This document shows, piece after piece, positions 9,029 through 17,670 of a stretch of DNA of 64,000 bases. Under the pieces are notes generated by a model. It searched no databases. It worked only from the letters and a program-made list of their open reading frames with translations, and was not told the origin of the DNA. The DNA comes from an uncultured Prevotellaceae bacterium. GTDB taxonomy: Bacteria > Bacteroidota > Bacteroidia > Bacteroidales > Bacteroidaceae. Every line of letters starts with the position of its first letter. Position 1 is the first letter of the stretch. The stretch is from NCBI GenBank assembly GCA_902794405.1, contig CADBHI010000003.1, forward strand, positions 1-64,000. Reading direction: 5' to 3'. A program made the translations under genes and the position numbers.

Positions 9029-9616
9029 ATGTCAAACAAAGAAGAAATACTGAAAAAATACAGGGCAAACGTCCGCGAACGTTTCGACATGCCCGACCTG
9101 AGCGACATTAAAGCCATCACCTACCCTGAGCCGTTAGTACAGTTTGTAAAGATGAGCGAGATGGTAGGTGGACAGGTCATCGAGGTTGACCCTGGTCGTG
9201 ATATCAACACGCTGATTCAGGGCCTTTATCCAGAAGCCAAGGAGATTGCATCGAATCTGCCTGAGGTGACCATCGCCACCCGCAATCCCGATACCGTTGG
9301 ACGTGCTCGCGACCTCAATGGCACCGATGTTGGCATTATCCGCGGCATGTTCGGCGTGGCTGAGAATGGCTGCATCTGGATTCCACAGCAAATGAAGGAG
9401 AAGGCCGTCTGCTTTATTTCCGAGAACTTGGTCATCCTGCTGCCCAAGTCACAGATTGTCAACAACATGCACGAGGCTTATCAGCGCATCGAGTTCAACG
9501 ACTACGGCTACGGCACCTTCATCAGCGGTCCCTCCAAGACGGCCGACATTGCACAGGTATTGGTAATGGGTGCTCAGGCAGCACGCAGCGTCACCATCCT
9601 TCTTCTGCCTGAGTAG
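9029..9616 (+). CDS. lutC: Lactate utilization protein C (LUD domain)
   Basis: Third subunit of the LutABC L-lactate oxidation complex, 195 residues made almost entirely of an LUD domain. Recognizable stretches are TVGRARDLNGTDVGIIRGMFGVAENGCIW, quoted here only by its ends at about residues 90-118, and the C-terminal GPSKTADIAQVLVMGAQAA, which resembles the ligand-binding end of LUD proteins. It begins 4 bp downstream of lutB, so translational coupling is likely. The next gene starts 6 bp later but belongs to an unrelated family. Confidence 0.9.
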   Translation: MSNKEEILKKYRANVRERFDMPDLSDIKAITYPEPLVQFVKMSEMVGGQVIEVDPGRDINTLIQGLYPEAKEIASNLPEVTIATRNPDTVGRARDLNGTDVGIIRGMFGVAENGCIWIPQQMKEKAVCFISENLVILLPKSQIVNNMHEAYQRIEFNDYGYGTFISGPSKTADIAQVLVMGAQAARSVTILLLPE

Positions 9617-9622
9617 GTTATA

Positions 9623-10825
9623 ATGAAAAAGGGGCTTATCATTATAAGCATATTGTTGCTGACCGTTTCCCCTATGGCTGCCAGCCAGCAGTTTGAGGCC
9701 ACTGTTGTCGATATACAGACCAACGAGCCCCTACCCTTTGCCAGCATATTTATAAATAAGGTGTCGTCGACTATTACCAACGCCGAGGGCACCTTTTCCA
9801 TTAAGTGCGATTCTACAGACGTTCTTCGTATTAGTTACGTGGGCTACAAACCGCTGACTATCCAGGCCAGCAAAATAAGCAGCCACATAGGTCTGCAACC
9901 CTTGGAAAACCTGCTAAATGAGGTAACAGTCCTACCCATTGACTTGAAGAAACTTATTCGCAAGACAACCAGAGAAACCCGCCGTCAACTACAGAAATAC
10001 GAGAAGCGGAAGTCCAACTTCTTCTACCGCCAAATATCGTTTGCAGACAGCACCTGCTTTGAACTGATGGAAGCCTTTCTGCAGGCCAGACCTGCTGTCT
10101 ACCTGCGCGACCTGTCTCTGTTGAAAGGACGCTTTGCAGGCATACAGCCCGATAGCTTGCACCAATACTCTTTCTGGACTAACTTCTTTACAGTCTCTGA
10201 GTTGCCTATGTTGACACGCTCTGACTATCAGTACAACACAGACGCCAAGCCCCTTACACGCAACTATAAGGATTTTTACGACCTTGACTACGACCTTCTG
10301 GGTGACAGCACAGGCCGTCTTGTAGCCGTCCATTTCATTCCAAAAGAAACAGTAAAAACCCCTGTACTTGCTGTGACGCTATACATTGATGAGAAAACTT
10401 TTCGTCTGCGAAAGATGGAGGGAGAGATACGCAACGTCGTTGTCTACCACAGAGACTTTTGGATAGATAAGGAGGACCCCAAGAAGGAAATCAAGAAGGT
10501 GTTGTCATTCAAAACCGCTTCCTTCAACCTAACAGTCAACATGACTGAGGAACGCGGATTCCTTGAGGTGCAGTCTGTGTATGTCGATGAGCATTACGAT
10601 CGGTTTGACAAGCCGATGGTAACCCGTTCTATCCTTTTCAATGTAGGTGACTATGGGTCTGACATGGGTTCCCCAATTGAGTCTGACGAAGACCTGCACG
10701 ACTATATTCGTGAACAAGGTTACGACCCTCAATTCTGGCGCGATAATGAAATCATCCTACGCACACCCATTGAGCAAAAGGTTATGGAGCTTTTCGAGCA
10801 TCAGAACCTTTTTGGAGTCTTCTAA
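9623..10825 (+). CDS. Exported carboxypeptidase-regulatory-like domain protein
   Basis: A predicted exported protein of 400 residues of unknown function. An N-terminal signal peptide (MKKGLIIISILLLTVSPMAAS) is followed by a carboxypeptidase-regulatory-like beta-sandwich (residues about 22-100: ATVVDIQTNEPLPFASIFI, LRISYVGYKPL), the module that also opens many SusC-type receptors. The remainder has no plug or barrel; it belongs to a Bacteroidetes-wide group of exported proteins in which this domain heads an uncharacterized region. It starts only 6 bp after lutC and may ride on the same transcript. A separate strong promoter follows it. Confidence 0.7.
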   Translation: MKKGLIIISILLLTVSPMAASQQFEATVVDIQTNEPLPFASIFINKVSSTITNAEGTFSIKCDSTDVLRISYVGYKPLTIQASKISSHIGLQPLENLLNEVTVLPIDLKKLIRKTTRETRRQLQKYEKRKSNFFYRQISFADSTCFELMEAFLQARPAVYLRDLSLLKGRFAGIQPDSLHQYSFWTNFFTVSELPMLTRSDYQYNTDAKPLTRNYKDFYDLDYDLLGDSTGRLVAVHFIPKETVKTPVLAVTLYIDEKTFRLRKMEGEIRNVVVYHRDFWIDKEDPKKEIKKVLSFKTASFNLTVNMTEERGFLEVQSVYVDEHYDRFDKPMVTRSILFNVGDYGSDMGSPIESDEDLHDYIREQGYDPQFWRDNEIILRTPIEQKVMELFEHQNLFGVF

Positions 10826-10845
10826 CAACCATTTTCACGCCAAAA

Positions 10846-10877
10846 TTTGGCAAATAAAGAAATAATTTGTACCTTTG
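10846..10877 (+). promoter_or_regulatory. Promoter of the alpha/beta hydrolase gene
   Basis: TTTG (10846-10849) and TACCTTTG (10870-10877) are separated by 20 bp, a full Bacteroidetes consensus promoter, 22 bp upstream of the ATG at 10899. The -33 element sits inside the palindrome GCCAAAATTTGGC (10839-10851), which might be an operator. Confidence 0.7.
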
Positions 10878-10898
10878 TCTGCCAATTAAACAAGCAAA

Positions 10899-11963
10899 AT
10901 GATTATGAAAAAATTATTCGTGACAGCGATGATGCTCGCTACAAGTGTTGGGCTGATGAATGCCCAGACAGTTCAAAGACAAATAGTAGAAGAAGGTGGT
11001 ACTGGACCGTTCAAGTCGGAAGTGGTGGGCGATGCCTCCTGCACTGGCTTTACGGTTTATCGCCCTCAAAACCTGAAGGATGTGGTGGCCAAACAAGGTG
11101 CCCTGCCCGTGATTGTCTATGCAAACGGTGCCTGCTTCAACAACAATGTGGAGATGCGCCTGCTGTTGAGCGAAGTGGCTTCCTACGGCTATGTGGCAGC
11201 TGCTATCGGTCCGTACGACGAAGAAGATGTGATGGCACAGTGGAGAGGAGTACTGAAGTCGGCTTATCCTGAAACCAAGGGTGAAGTTGTCATGGCTAAT
11301 GGTGAGAAGATTCTACCCATGACTGCCGAAGAGCGCAAGGCTCAAGAAGAGCAACAGGCCAAGCTGCGCGAAGAAGCTGCCAAGAAAGCCAAGAAATCCA
11401 AAAAAACCAAGCAGCAACCTGAACCACCTTTCAGAACCTATCCCAAGATGTTGTTAGAGGTACTTAGCTGGCTGACTGACCAGAATGCCACAGCAGGCTC
11501 TGAATACTACCATTGCCTGGATCTTGACCATGTAGCAGCCATGGGACAGTCCTGTGGTGGAGCACAAGTGTTGGGTGTATCCCACGACCCCCGTATCAAG
11601 ACCTGCGTCATGCTGAATTCTGGTATTGGCGACATGGAGATGATGGGTACTACCAAAGACAATCTGAAGAACCTGCACCAGCCCATGTTCTATATGATAG
11701 GCGGTCCTGGAGATATTGCCTATGCCAATGCACAGAAAGATTATGAGCGCATAGGAGACAACATCCCTGTGGTAATGTTGAACTCCAAGGACGGACATAG
11801 CGGCACCTATTATGAAAAGCATGGCGGCAACTATGCCAAGGCAGTGGTCAAATGGCTCGACTGGCAGTTAAAAGGCCAGGTAGGACAATCCGCTCTTTTC
11901 CTCGACGACGAATACCTGAAAATGAAATTTCCTGAATGGAAAGGGGTTCGGAAGAATTTTTAG
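10899..11963 (+). CDS. Exported alpha/beta hydrolase (dienelactone hydrolase/esterase-like)
   Basis: A secreted or periplasmic serine hydrolase of 354 residues with a signal peptide ending near MNAQ. The nucleophile elbow is GQSCGG (residues about 210-215), with a likely acid at GGPGD and a histidine at DGHSG, in the order of the alpha/beta-hydrolase fold. A strongly charged Lys/Glu/Ala segment (about residues 147-180) is inserted before the lid region and looks like a solvent-exposed helix or coiled coil. The substrate is unknown; the fold resembles dienelactone hydrolases and polyester-hydrolase-like esterases. A second in-frame ATG at 10905 (MKK) is an equally good start. It converges with the TPR gene at 12007. 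Confidence 0.75.
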   Translation: MIMKKLFVTAMMLATSVGLMNAQTVQRQIVEEGGTGPFKSEVVGDASCTGFTVYRPQNLKDVVAKQGALPVIVYANGACFNNNVEMRLLLSEVASYGYVAAAIGPYDEEDVMAQWRGVLKSAYPETKGEVVMANGEKILPMTAEERKAQEEQQAKLREEAAKKAKKSKKTKQQPEPPFRTYPKMLLEVLSWLTDQNATAGSEYYHCLDLDHVAAMGQSCGGAQVLGVSHDPRIKTCVMLNSGIGDMEMMGTTKDNLKNLHQPMFYMIGGPGDIAYANAQKDYERIGDNIPVVMLNSKDGHSGTYYEKHGGNYAKAVVKWLDWQLKGQVGQSALFLDDEYLKMKFPEWKGVRKNF

Positions 11964-12006
11964 TATGCCGGTGATGCGACCCATTTTGGCGATATAACAA
12001 ATATGC

Positions 12007-13206
12007 TTAGTTGTTCTTTAGCAACAAATCTATCTCATCGAACTGATGACCTAAATTGAGGTTGAGGTAGATGCGATAAAGAGCAGGGCCCCACTTTTGT
12101 TTCTGGTCAGGAGCAAGCTGACGATAGCGCTCCATGTAGGGTCTGGCGTGCTGATATGTGGCTTTGAGCTGCTTTTTCTGACGCAAAGGATGCAGCTGCA
12201 ATGCCTTGTTGAGATAGGCAGTTCCAGCGATGTAATAAGGATCAGGAACTGTATCGCAGACGGCGATGAGAGAGTCACTCATAGCAATCGTCTCATCATA
12301 GCGTTCGAGATTGAAAAGTACGGTAGACTTGGCATAGCAGAAGAGATTGCTGGAGGGGGCGACAGCCAACGCGCTGTCGACAACGTTAAGTGCATCCTGA
12401 TACTGCCTATGCTGGGTATAGTAGTCCATAAGCCGTGGGAAGAAATAGGCGTTGAGGGCGTCTTTGAGCCAACGGCGGGCTTCAGACATATATTGGAGAG
12501 TTAACTCGCGCTTAGTGGTATCACGCAGGGCGAGATGGCGGTGACGGAGTGTAAGTACAGGGTCGTTCATGCGGTAGCCTGTATAGGTGGCCCAATAGGC
12601 TGCTTCAGGCATTCTAGTGTCAGTACTATCGAGACGATAGTCAGAGAACAGAGGCTGTCGTGCGCAGTCCATGTAAGCCTCACAAAACTCAAAGGCTTTT
12701 TTAAAATCGCCCTTGTGAACGTAGTAGTTGCAGGCGTTGAACAGGTTGGGACGGTATTTGATGAGCTTTTCTGCATTATCACGCCGATAGTCAAGACTGA
12801 CACGGCCTTTGCGGTCAGGGCGCATGTCGAGGGAGTCAAGTGTCTCTCCGACGGAAAAAAGACGGCGAGTGAGTTCAAAGAACTGAGCTGTATCCTGACG
12901 TTGCTTCATATAAAGTTTCTCATTGACAGCCTGATATTGTAGCAGTACCGATTGGAACCAGATGGCATAAATACGCTTGTCCTCCCGATTGGCCGAGTCT
13001 TTCAAAAGGCCCTTCATGAGGTTTTCGGCCTGTTCAACACCCCGCCGGCTCTTGAGGATGTCACGTGCCTGACTGATTTGCTTCTTTTGACCTACAACAG
13101 GCAGAACAGCAGCAATAAGGAATGAGAGTACAAAGAATGAGAAATTTGGCTGCGCCTTGATATAGCGCAGCCAAATTCGTGTATAGATAATCTTTATAAC
13201 TCTCAT
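12007..13206 (-). CDS. Membrane-anchored tetratricopeptide-repeat protein
   Basis: A 399-residue protein with one N-terminal hydrophobic segment (FSFFVLSFLIAAVLPVVG, about residues 23-40) followed by helical repeats that fit degenerate TPRs (YYVHKGDFKKAFEFCEAYMD, YYTQHRQYQDALNVVDSAL, NLERYDETIAMSDSLIAV). It probably acts as a scaffold in the periplasm; no partner can be named. The open frame starts at a TTG (13212), but ATG at 13206 is preferred. It lies 11 bp downstream of a second TPR gene with which it shares the YYxxKGDFKKAFxF pattern, so the pair may be an old duplication. Confidence 0.7.
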   Translation of the reverse strand: MRVIKIIYTRIWLRYIKAQPNFSFFVLSFLIAAVLPVVGQKKQISQARDILKSRRGVEQAENLMKGLLKDSANREDKRIYAIWFQSVLLQYQAVNEKLYMKQRQDTAQFFELTRRLFSVGETLDSLDMRPDRKGRVSLDYRRDNAEKLIKYRPNLFNACNYYVHKGDFKKAFEFCEAYMDCARQPLFSDYRLDSTDTRMPEAAYWATYTGYRMNDPVLTLRHRHLALRDTTKRELTLQYMSEARRWLKDALNAYFFPRLMDYYTQHRQYQDALNVVDSALAVAPSSNLFCYAKSTVLFNLERYDETIAMSDSLIAVCDTVPDPYYIAGTAYLNKALQLHPLRQKKQLKATYQHARPYMERYRQLAPDQKQKWGPALYRIYLNLNLGHQFDEIDLLLKNN

Positions 13207-13217
13207 GAACAAGGGGA

Positions 13218-14459
13218 TTACTGTCCAAGCAGTTTCTCGAGTTCGTTAGCCTTCTCGTTGTCACCAAGCGAGTAGTACATCTGATAAAGAGCGTAAGCCC
13301 AGTTAACCTGTGAACGGTCGGGGTCAAGTTCGCGAACCTTTTCCAGATAGGTCTTGGCATCAGTAAGGATGGCCTTAATCTTGTTAGCGTTCTCAACAGT
13401 TAGCTTACCTGTCTTCTTGTCTGCGAGCTGGTCCTTCAACTCAATGGCCTTACTGTTAAGGCTGACACCAGCCTGATAAGCAGCAGCAATGTAGGTAGGA
13501 TCGAGCTCAAAGGCCTTCTTATAACACTCTACAGCCTCGTCGAACTTGCCTGAGAGACGAAGAGCCTCACCTTTGTAAGTATAGCCAAACTTATCGTCTG
13601 GATTCTTGGCAATCTCACCCTCAGCCCACTGCAGCAGTTCAGCGTTGCTACCCGACTGCAGGTAGTAGTCACCAATCCATGCAGAGTAGCGGTTGTCATC
13701 GGGGAACTTAGCACTGGCTTCTTTCAGCATGCTGATATACTCAAGGGTGTCCTGCTTAGACTTCATAGTCTCCTTCTTAGAGAAGACAAGAATCTCGGTA
13801 GCATCTTTTGCCTTAGATTCGTCCTGAGCAGCTATCTGAGCGTACTTGATAACATTCTCGTAGTCTTTCTCCTGATAGGCAGCAAGGCTGGCAAAATAAG
13901 CAACCTCATGTTTGTACTGATCCTGAGACATGTCTATACCTGTAAACAGGGGAGACTCGCCGCTATCCACATAGATGGCAAAAGCCTTGAAGGCACCCTT
14001 ATAATCCTTCTGATTGTAGAGATACTGACCAGCATTGATGGCCTGAAGACGTCCATTCTGGTAAATTTTCTGGTTTTCGCCACGATACTTCAGCTTCACC
14101 TTACCCTTTTCGTTAGGCTTGCTGTCAAATTCGTCGCACTTCATGGCAGCCTCGAGAGCAGCAATAGCAGCAGCATTCATGGCAGCTTCGTCAACGGGCT
14201 CATTCGACTGCTTCACCTGATTTTCAATCTTCTTGGCCTGAATGTCAGAGAATTTCTTATACTGGGCAGCGCTCAGCAGGTTCCAGGCAGCAGCCTTGTC
14301 CTCGTCAGTACCAGCTGTCAAAGCAGGCTGAACAGTCTGGATGGCTTCATCCACGCTTCCTTTGTCAAAGAGTTTTTTAGCGTTCTTAAACGCTTCGTCC
14401 TGTGCAGAGACAGTCATCGTAACAGCGGCCATCATGGCCAATAACATTACTTTTTTCAT
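13218..14459 (-). CDS. Exported tetratricopeptide-repeat protein
   Basis: A 413-residue exported protein with a signal peptide (MKKVMLLAMMAAVTMTVSAQ) and TPR units throughout. The clearest is YKGEALRLSGKFDEAVECYKKAFELDPTYIAA, spanning about residues 295-327; others include LYNQKDYKGAFKAFAIYVDSG. TPR arrays mediate protein-protein contacts; the partner is unknown. It starts 26 bp after gyrA stops, with no terminator seen between them, so it is probably cotranscribed with gyrA. It is rich in Lys, Ala and Glu. Confidence 0.75.
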   Translation of the reverse strand: MKKVMLLAMMAAVTMTVSAQDEAFKNAKKLFDKGSVDEAIQTVQPALTAGTDEDKAAAWNLLSAAQYKKFSDIQAKKIENQVKQSNEPVDEAAMNAAAIAALEAAMKCDEFDSKPNEKGKVKLKYRGENQKIYQNGRLQAINAGQYLYNQKDYKGAFKAFAIYVDSGESPLFTGIDMSQDQYKHEVAYFASLAAYQEKDYENVIKYAQIAAQDESKAKDATEILVFSKKETMKSKQDTLEYISMLKEASAKFPDDNRYSAWIGDYYLQSGSNAELLQWAEGEIAKNPDDKFGYTYKGEALRLSGKFDEAVECYKKAFELDPTYIAAAYQAGVSLNSKAIELKDQLADKKTGKLTVENANKIKAILTDAKTYLEKVRELDPDRSQVNWAYALYQMYYSLGDNEKANELEKLLGQ

Positions 14460-14485
14460 AAGCTTGATATTACTTGGTTAAACAT

Positions 14486-17053
14486 TTATTCTTTGTTCTC
14501 ATTGTTTTCGGAAAAATCAAGTATGTCGGTGGTATCGGTAGTCTCTTGATTATCTGTAATTTCCTCATCGACAATCTCAGCCTCTTCGATATCCTCGTCC
14601 TGATTCGACATCACCTTGCAGACACTGGCAATAGTATCGTTCTTTTTGGTGAGGTTTATGAGTCGGACACCCTGGGTGGCACGGCCCATAACGCGAACAT
14701 CGGCTACCTTCAAGCGAATCAGAATACCGCTCTTATTGATTATCATGAGGTCGTTTTCGTCAGTTACAACCTTGATAGCCACCAAACGGCCAGTTTTCTC
14801 TGTAATAGCGAGAGTCTTCACACCCTTGGCACCACGGGCAGTCTTGCGGTAATCCTCAACCTCAGAGCGCTTGCCATAACCATTCTCAGATACCACCATG
14901 ATGGTCTCAGTCTGCGGATCATTAACACAAACCATTCCAACAACCTCGTCGTCGCCGCCATCGAGGCGCATTCCGATAACGCCTGTCGAAACACGGCCCA
15001 TTGTGCGGACATCATTCTCATCGAAGCGGACGGCACGTCCATTGCGGTTTGCCAGCAGAATCTCGTTGCTGCCATTGGTCAGGCGAACACCTACCACCTC
15101 GTCACCCTCGTTGATATTGATGGCACGAACACCTGCGGCACGTACATTCTTATACTGGTCGAGACAGGTCTTCTTGATGATACCCTGCTTGGTCGCAAAC
15201 ATCACAAAGTGCGACTTCAGGAACTCTTCGTCGCCGAAGTTCTTGATGCGCAGTACGGCATTGATGGCATCATCGGGCTCGATGTTAAGCATGTTTTGGA
15301 TGGCACGACCCTTCGATGACTTGTCACCCTCAGGAATCTCATAGCACTTCTGCCAGTAGCAGCGTCCCTTCTTGGTGAAGAAGAGTAATGTATTGTGCAT
15401 CGTTGCGGGATAGATGTACTCAGTAAAGTCGTTGTCGCGATGACGGGCAGCCTTTGCTCCCACGCCGCCACGGCCCTGCTCGTGGAATTCGGTCAGCGGC
15501 GTACGCTTGATATAACCCATGTGAGAGATGGTAATAACTACGGGATCATCGGGATAGAAGTCCTCTGCGTTGAACTCATGGTCAAAGGGGATAATCTCCG
15601 TACGACGCTCGTCACCATACTTCTCCTTCACCTCTAACAAATCCTGCTTCATCACCTCCTTGCATCGCTCGGGGTTATCGAGGATTTCCTGTAAGTCGGC
15701 AATGAGCTTCATCAGGTCGTCGTATTCCTGGTGCAACTGTTCCACGCGAAGGCCGGTGAGTTGCGACAGACGCATATCGACGATAGCCTTCGACTGCAGC
15801 TCATCCAATTCGAAGCGGGCTTCAAGGTTACGCTGGGCGTCGGTAGGAGTCTTACTATTCCTTATTATATGTACGACCTCATCGATATTGTTAACGGCGA
15901 TTATCAAGCCCTCAAGAATGTGAGCACGCTCCTGTGCCTTGCGCAGGTCGTACTTGGTACGACGGATAGTTACGTCGTGACGATGTTCAACGAAATATTT
16001 GACACATTCCTTTAGGTTCAAAAGGCGAGGACGACCTTTTACAAGAGCAATATTATTCACTGAGAATGAGCTCTGTAGGGCCGTCATTTTAAATAGTTTA
16101 TTAAGCAATACGTTAGCATTAGCATCACGTTTGCAATCAACCACGATACGCATACCCTGACGACCAGACTCGTCGTTGACGTTGGCAACGCCCTCTATCT
16201 TATGCTGGTTGGCCAGTTCTGCTATATAAGCCACAAGGTCAGCCTTATTCACACCGTAAGGAATCTCGGTTACCACAATCTTATCGTGGGTCTCGCCGCT
16301 CTCAATCTCAGCCTTAGCACGCATCACGATACGTCCGCGTCCCGTCTCATAGGCATCGCGAACACCCTGCAAACCATAAATATAGGCTCCTGTGGGGAAG
16401 TCGGGACCAGGAATATACTCCATCAGTCCATCAGTATCGATATCTGGGTTATCGATGTAAGCACAACAACCATCGATAACTTCACTAAGGTTATGGGTCG
16501 GCATGTTAGTAGCCATACCAACGGCAATACCGTTACCACCGTTCACCAAGAGGTTAGGTACCTTAGTAGGCATCACCGTAGGCTCCACCAGCGAGTCGTC
16601 GAAATTATTCTGCATATCGACTGTTTCCTTCTCCAGGTCGTCCATGATGTGTTCACCCATCTTCGAAAGGCGGCACTCTGTGTATCGCATAGCAGCAGGA
16701 GAGTCACCGTCGACCGAGCCGAAGTTACCTTGACCGTCAACCAGCGTATAGCGCATGTTCCAGTCCTGAGCCATACGGACGAGGGCGCCATAGACCGAAG
16801 CGTCGCCGTGGGGGTGGTACTTACCTAATACCTCACCTACTACGCGCGCGCATTTTTTATAAGGTTGTGTAGAAACGTTGTTAATGTTCATCATACCGTA
16901 TAGAATACGGCGGTGTACAGGCTTAAAGCCGTCACGCACATCGGGAAGGGCTCGTGCCACAATGACTGACATTGAGTAGTCAATGTAGCTTGACTTCATT
17001 TCTTCCTCGATGTTAATCTTAATAATTCTGTCGTTGTCGAATGTCTGATCCAT
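14486..17053 (-). CDS. gyrA: DNA gyrase subunit A
   Basis: Type II topoisomerase subunit that breaks and rejoins DNA to introduce negative supercoils with GyrB; 855 residues, normal length. Recognizable parts are the N-terminal [19 protein letters not shown], the winged-helix region with catalytic Tyr124 in [11 protein letters not shown], and the C-terminal beta-pinwheel with repeated V-G-xx-L blocks and the GyrA box QGRGGVG near residue 528. The quinolone-determining segment reads [10 protein letters not shown]: the position equivalent to E. coli Ser83 is Ala85 and that of Asp87 is Gly89. The C-terminus is a long acidic tail ([15 protein letters not shown] onwards). Its promoter lies at 17162-17191. 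Confidence 0.97.
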   Translation of the reverse strand: MDQTFDNDRIIKINIEEEMKSSYIDYSMSVIVARALPDVRDGFKPVHRRILYGMMNINNVSTQPYKKCARVVGEVLGKYHPHGDASVYGALVRMAQDWNMRYTLVDGQGNFGSVDGDSPAAMRYTECRLSKMGEHIMDDLEKETVDMQNNFDDSLVEPTVMPTKVPNLLVNGGNGIAVGMATNMPTHNLSEVIDGCCAYIDNPDIDTDGLMEYIPGPDFPTGAYIYGLQGVRDAYETGRGRIVMRAKAEIESGETHDKIVVTEIPYGVNKADLVAYIAELANQHKIEGVANVNDESGRQGMRIVVDCKRDANANVLLNKLFKMTALQSSFSVNNIALVKGRPRLLNLKECVKYFVEHRHDVTIRRTKYDLRKAQERAHILEGLIIAVNNIDEVVHIIRNSKTPTDAQRNLEARFELDELQSKAIVDMRLSQLTGLRVEQLHQEYDDLMKLIADLQEILDNPERCKEVMKQDLLEVKEKYGDERRTEIIPFDHEFNAEDFYPDDPVVITISHMGYIKRTPLTEFHEQGRGGVGAKAARHRDNDFTEYIYPATMHNTLLFFTKKGRCYWQKCYEIPEGDKSSKGRAIQNMLNIEPDDAINAVLRIKNFGDEEFLKSHFVMFATKQGIIKKTCLDQYKNVRAAGVRAININEGDEVVGVRLTNGSNEILLANRNGRAVRFDENDVRTMGRVSTGVIGMRLDGGDDEVVGMVCVNDPQTETIMVVSENGYGKRSEVEDYRKTARGAKGVKTLAITEKTGRLVAIKVVTDENDLMIINKSGILIRLKVADVRVMGRATQGVRLINLTKKNDTIASVCKVMSNQDEDIEEAEIVDEEITDNQETTDTTDILDFSENNENKE

Positions 17054-17161
17054 CTTTTATATTAACGATTTATAATATCTTATTCATATTTGGCTATCAC
17101 AATTTGAGTGAATTTCGCGTTTAAGGCCATTTTCAAGCCCGTAGACACGTTTTTATCTTTG

Positions 17162-17191
17162 CAAAGGTACGAATAAAAAACCAAACTGCAA
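17162..17191 (-). promoter_or_regulatory. gyrA promoter
   Basis: On the minus strand TTG (17189-17191) precedes TACCTTTG (17162-17169) by 19 bp, about 110 bp upstream of the gyrA ATG. The -7 element abuts a plus-strand TATCTTTG (17154-17161), forming a palindromic pair. Confidence 0.6.
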
Positions 17192-17236
17192 TCATTTGTT
17201 AAGTAATTTTATGCTTAATAATTAATGATTAATGGT

Positions 17237-17272
17237 AAAAAAATGTGGATGGCGCAGGACGCTGCCATCCAC
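17237..17272 (-). terminator. Strong rho-independent terminator on the minus strand
   Basis: Arms GTGGATGGC and GCCATCCAC (9 bp, perfect; 17245-17253 and 17264-17272) enclose a 10-nt loop. On the minus strand the hairpin is followed by A and then seven T (17237-17244). No minus-strand protein gene lies upstream of it, so it must end a short transcript starting in the gyrA-trp gap. Confidence 0.75.
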
Positions 17273-17319
17273 TACTATATTGATAAGGTGGTCTGCAATT
17301 GCAGATAAAAAGTCTTATC
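17237..17319 (-). ncRNA. Candidate small RNA between gyrA and the trp operon
   Basis: A transcript of about 80 nt is inferred between a consensus minus-strand promoter (17325-17356) and the terminator hairpin at 17245-17272. The predicted RNA folds into a first hairpin in which GATAAG at its 5' end pairs with CTTATC (positions 17314-17319 and 17282-17287 on the plus strand), enclosing the palindrome TCTGCAATTGCAGA (17292-17305), and then the terminator stem. No open reading frame of note is present. I do not recognize a known RNA family. Alternatively it is a prematurely terminated upstream gyrA leader. Confidence 0.55.
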
Positions 17320-17324
17320 GGCGG

Positions 17325-17356
17325 CAAATTTAGTGTTTTCTGTTGTATTTAGCAAA
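17325..17356 (-). promoter_or_regulatory. Promoter of the candidate small RNA
   Basis: On the minus strand TTTG (17353-17356) and TAAATTTG (17325-17332) are spaced by 20 bp, a complete Bacteroidetes promoter. It points toward the terminator at 17237-17272, not directly at a coding gene. Confidence 0.6.
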
Positions 17357-17455
17357 CATTTTGGTTAGAAAATTCAAATTTTAACATTGTGTGCGTTTAC
17401 ACAAGTTAAAAAACGAACCTTCGGCAAAGATTTTTAGAAAAAAACGGCCAAAAAG

Positions 17456-17486
17456 TTTGGCGATTCAAAGAAAATACGTAACTTTG
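17456..17486 (+). promoter_or_regulatory. trp operon promoter
   Basis: TTTG (17456-17459), 19 bp, TAACTTTG (17479-17486): an exact match to the Bacteroidetes consensus. Transcription would start near 17492 and run through the Trp-rich leader peptide into the attenuator. Confidence 0.75.
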
Positions 17487-17516
17487 CACGCAGAAAACAA
17501 AAACAAGAACAAAATA

Positions 17517-17573
17517 ATGACAATGAATGCAAATTTCTGGTGGTGGCGCAACTCAAGATTCGGACAATCGTGA
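17517..17573 (+). CDS. trpL: trp operon leader peptide with three consecutive Trp codons
   Basis: An 18-codon reading frame (MTMNANFWWWRNSRFGQS) begins about 25 nt after the predicted transcription start and ends with TGA at 17571-17573. The three adjacent TGG codons (17538-17546) are the hallmark of a ribosome-stalling leader in amino-acid attenuation. A second ATG at 17523 could also serve as start. It precedes a terminator-like hairpin and the complete trp operon, so its role as Trp sensor is well supported by context. Confidence 0.85.
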   Translation: MTMNANFWWWRNSRFGQS

Positions 17574-17628
17574 GAAGATAGCCATATACCTATGTAAAAG
17601 ATATAAAGAGGCCTGTCGTTCTTGCGAT
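17567..17628 (+). promoter_or_regulatory. Possible antiterminator pairing in the trp leader
   Basis: ATCGTGAGAA (17567-17576), which overlaps the leader stop codon, can pair over ten contiguous positions (two G-U) with TTCTTGCGAT (17619-17628) in the loop of the attenuator; GCC at 17581-17583 can also pair with GGC in its 5' arm. A ribosome stalled at the Trp codons would leave this segment free, while one finishing at the stop codon would cover it. The fold is my own pairing and has not been computed. Confidence 0.4.
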
Positions 17629-17642
17629 GGGCCTCTTACTTT
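17606..17642 (+). terminator. trp attenuator terminator
   Basis: Perfect 8-bp arms AAGAGGCC (17606-17613) and GGCCTCTT (17630-17637), extended inside by TCG/CGA, are followed by ACTTTTA. The hairpin lies 32 nt after the leader-peptide stop and 29 nt before the trpB ATG, the place of a transcription attenuator. Confidence 0.7.
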
Positions 17643-17670
17643 TAAGAACAACCACATAAAAAATTAAAAT

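Noticed and set aside
14474..15319. Long plus-strand frame opposite gyrA
   Set aside because: It is a shadow of gyrA codons with no start context or homology.
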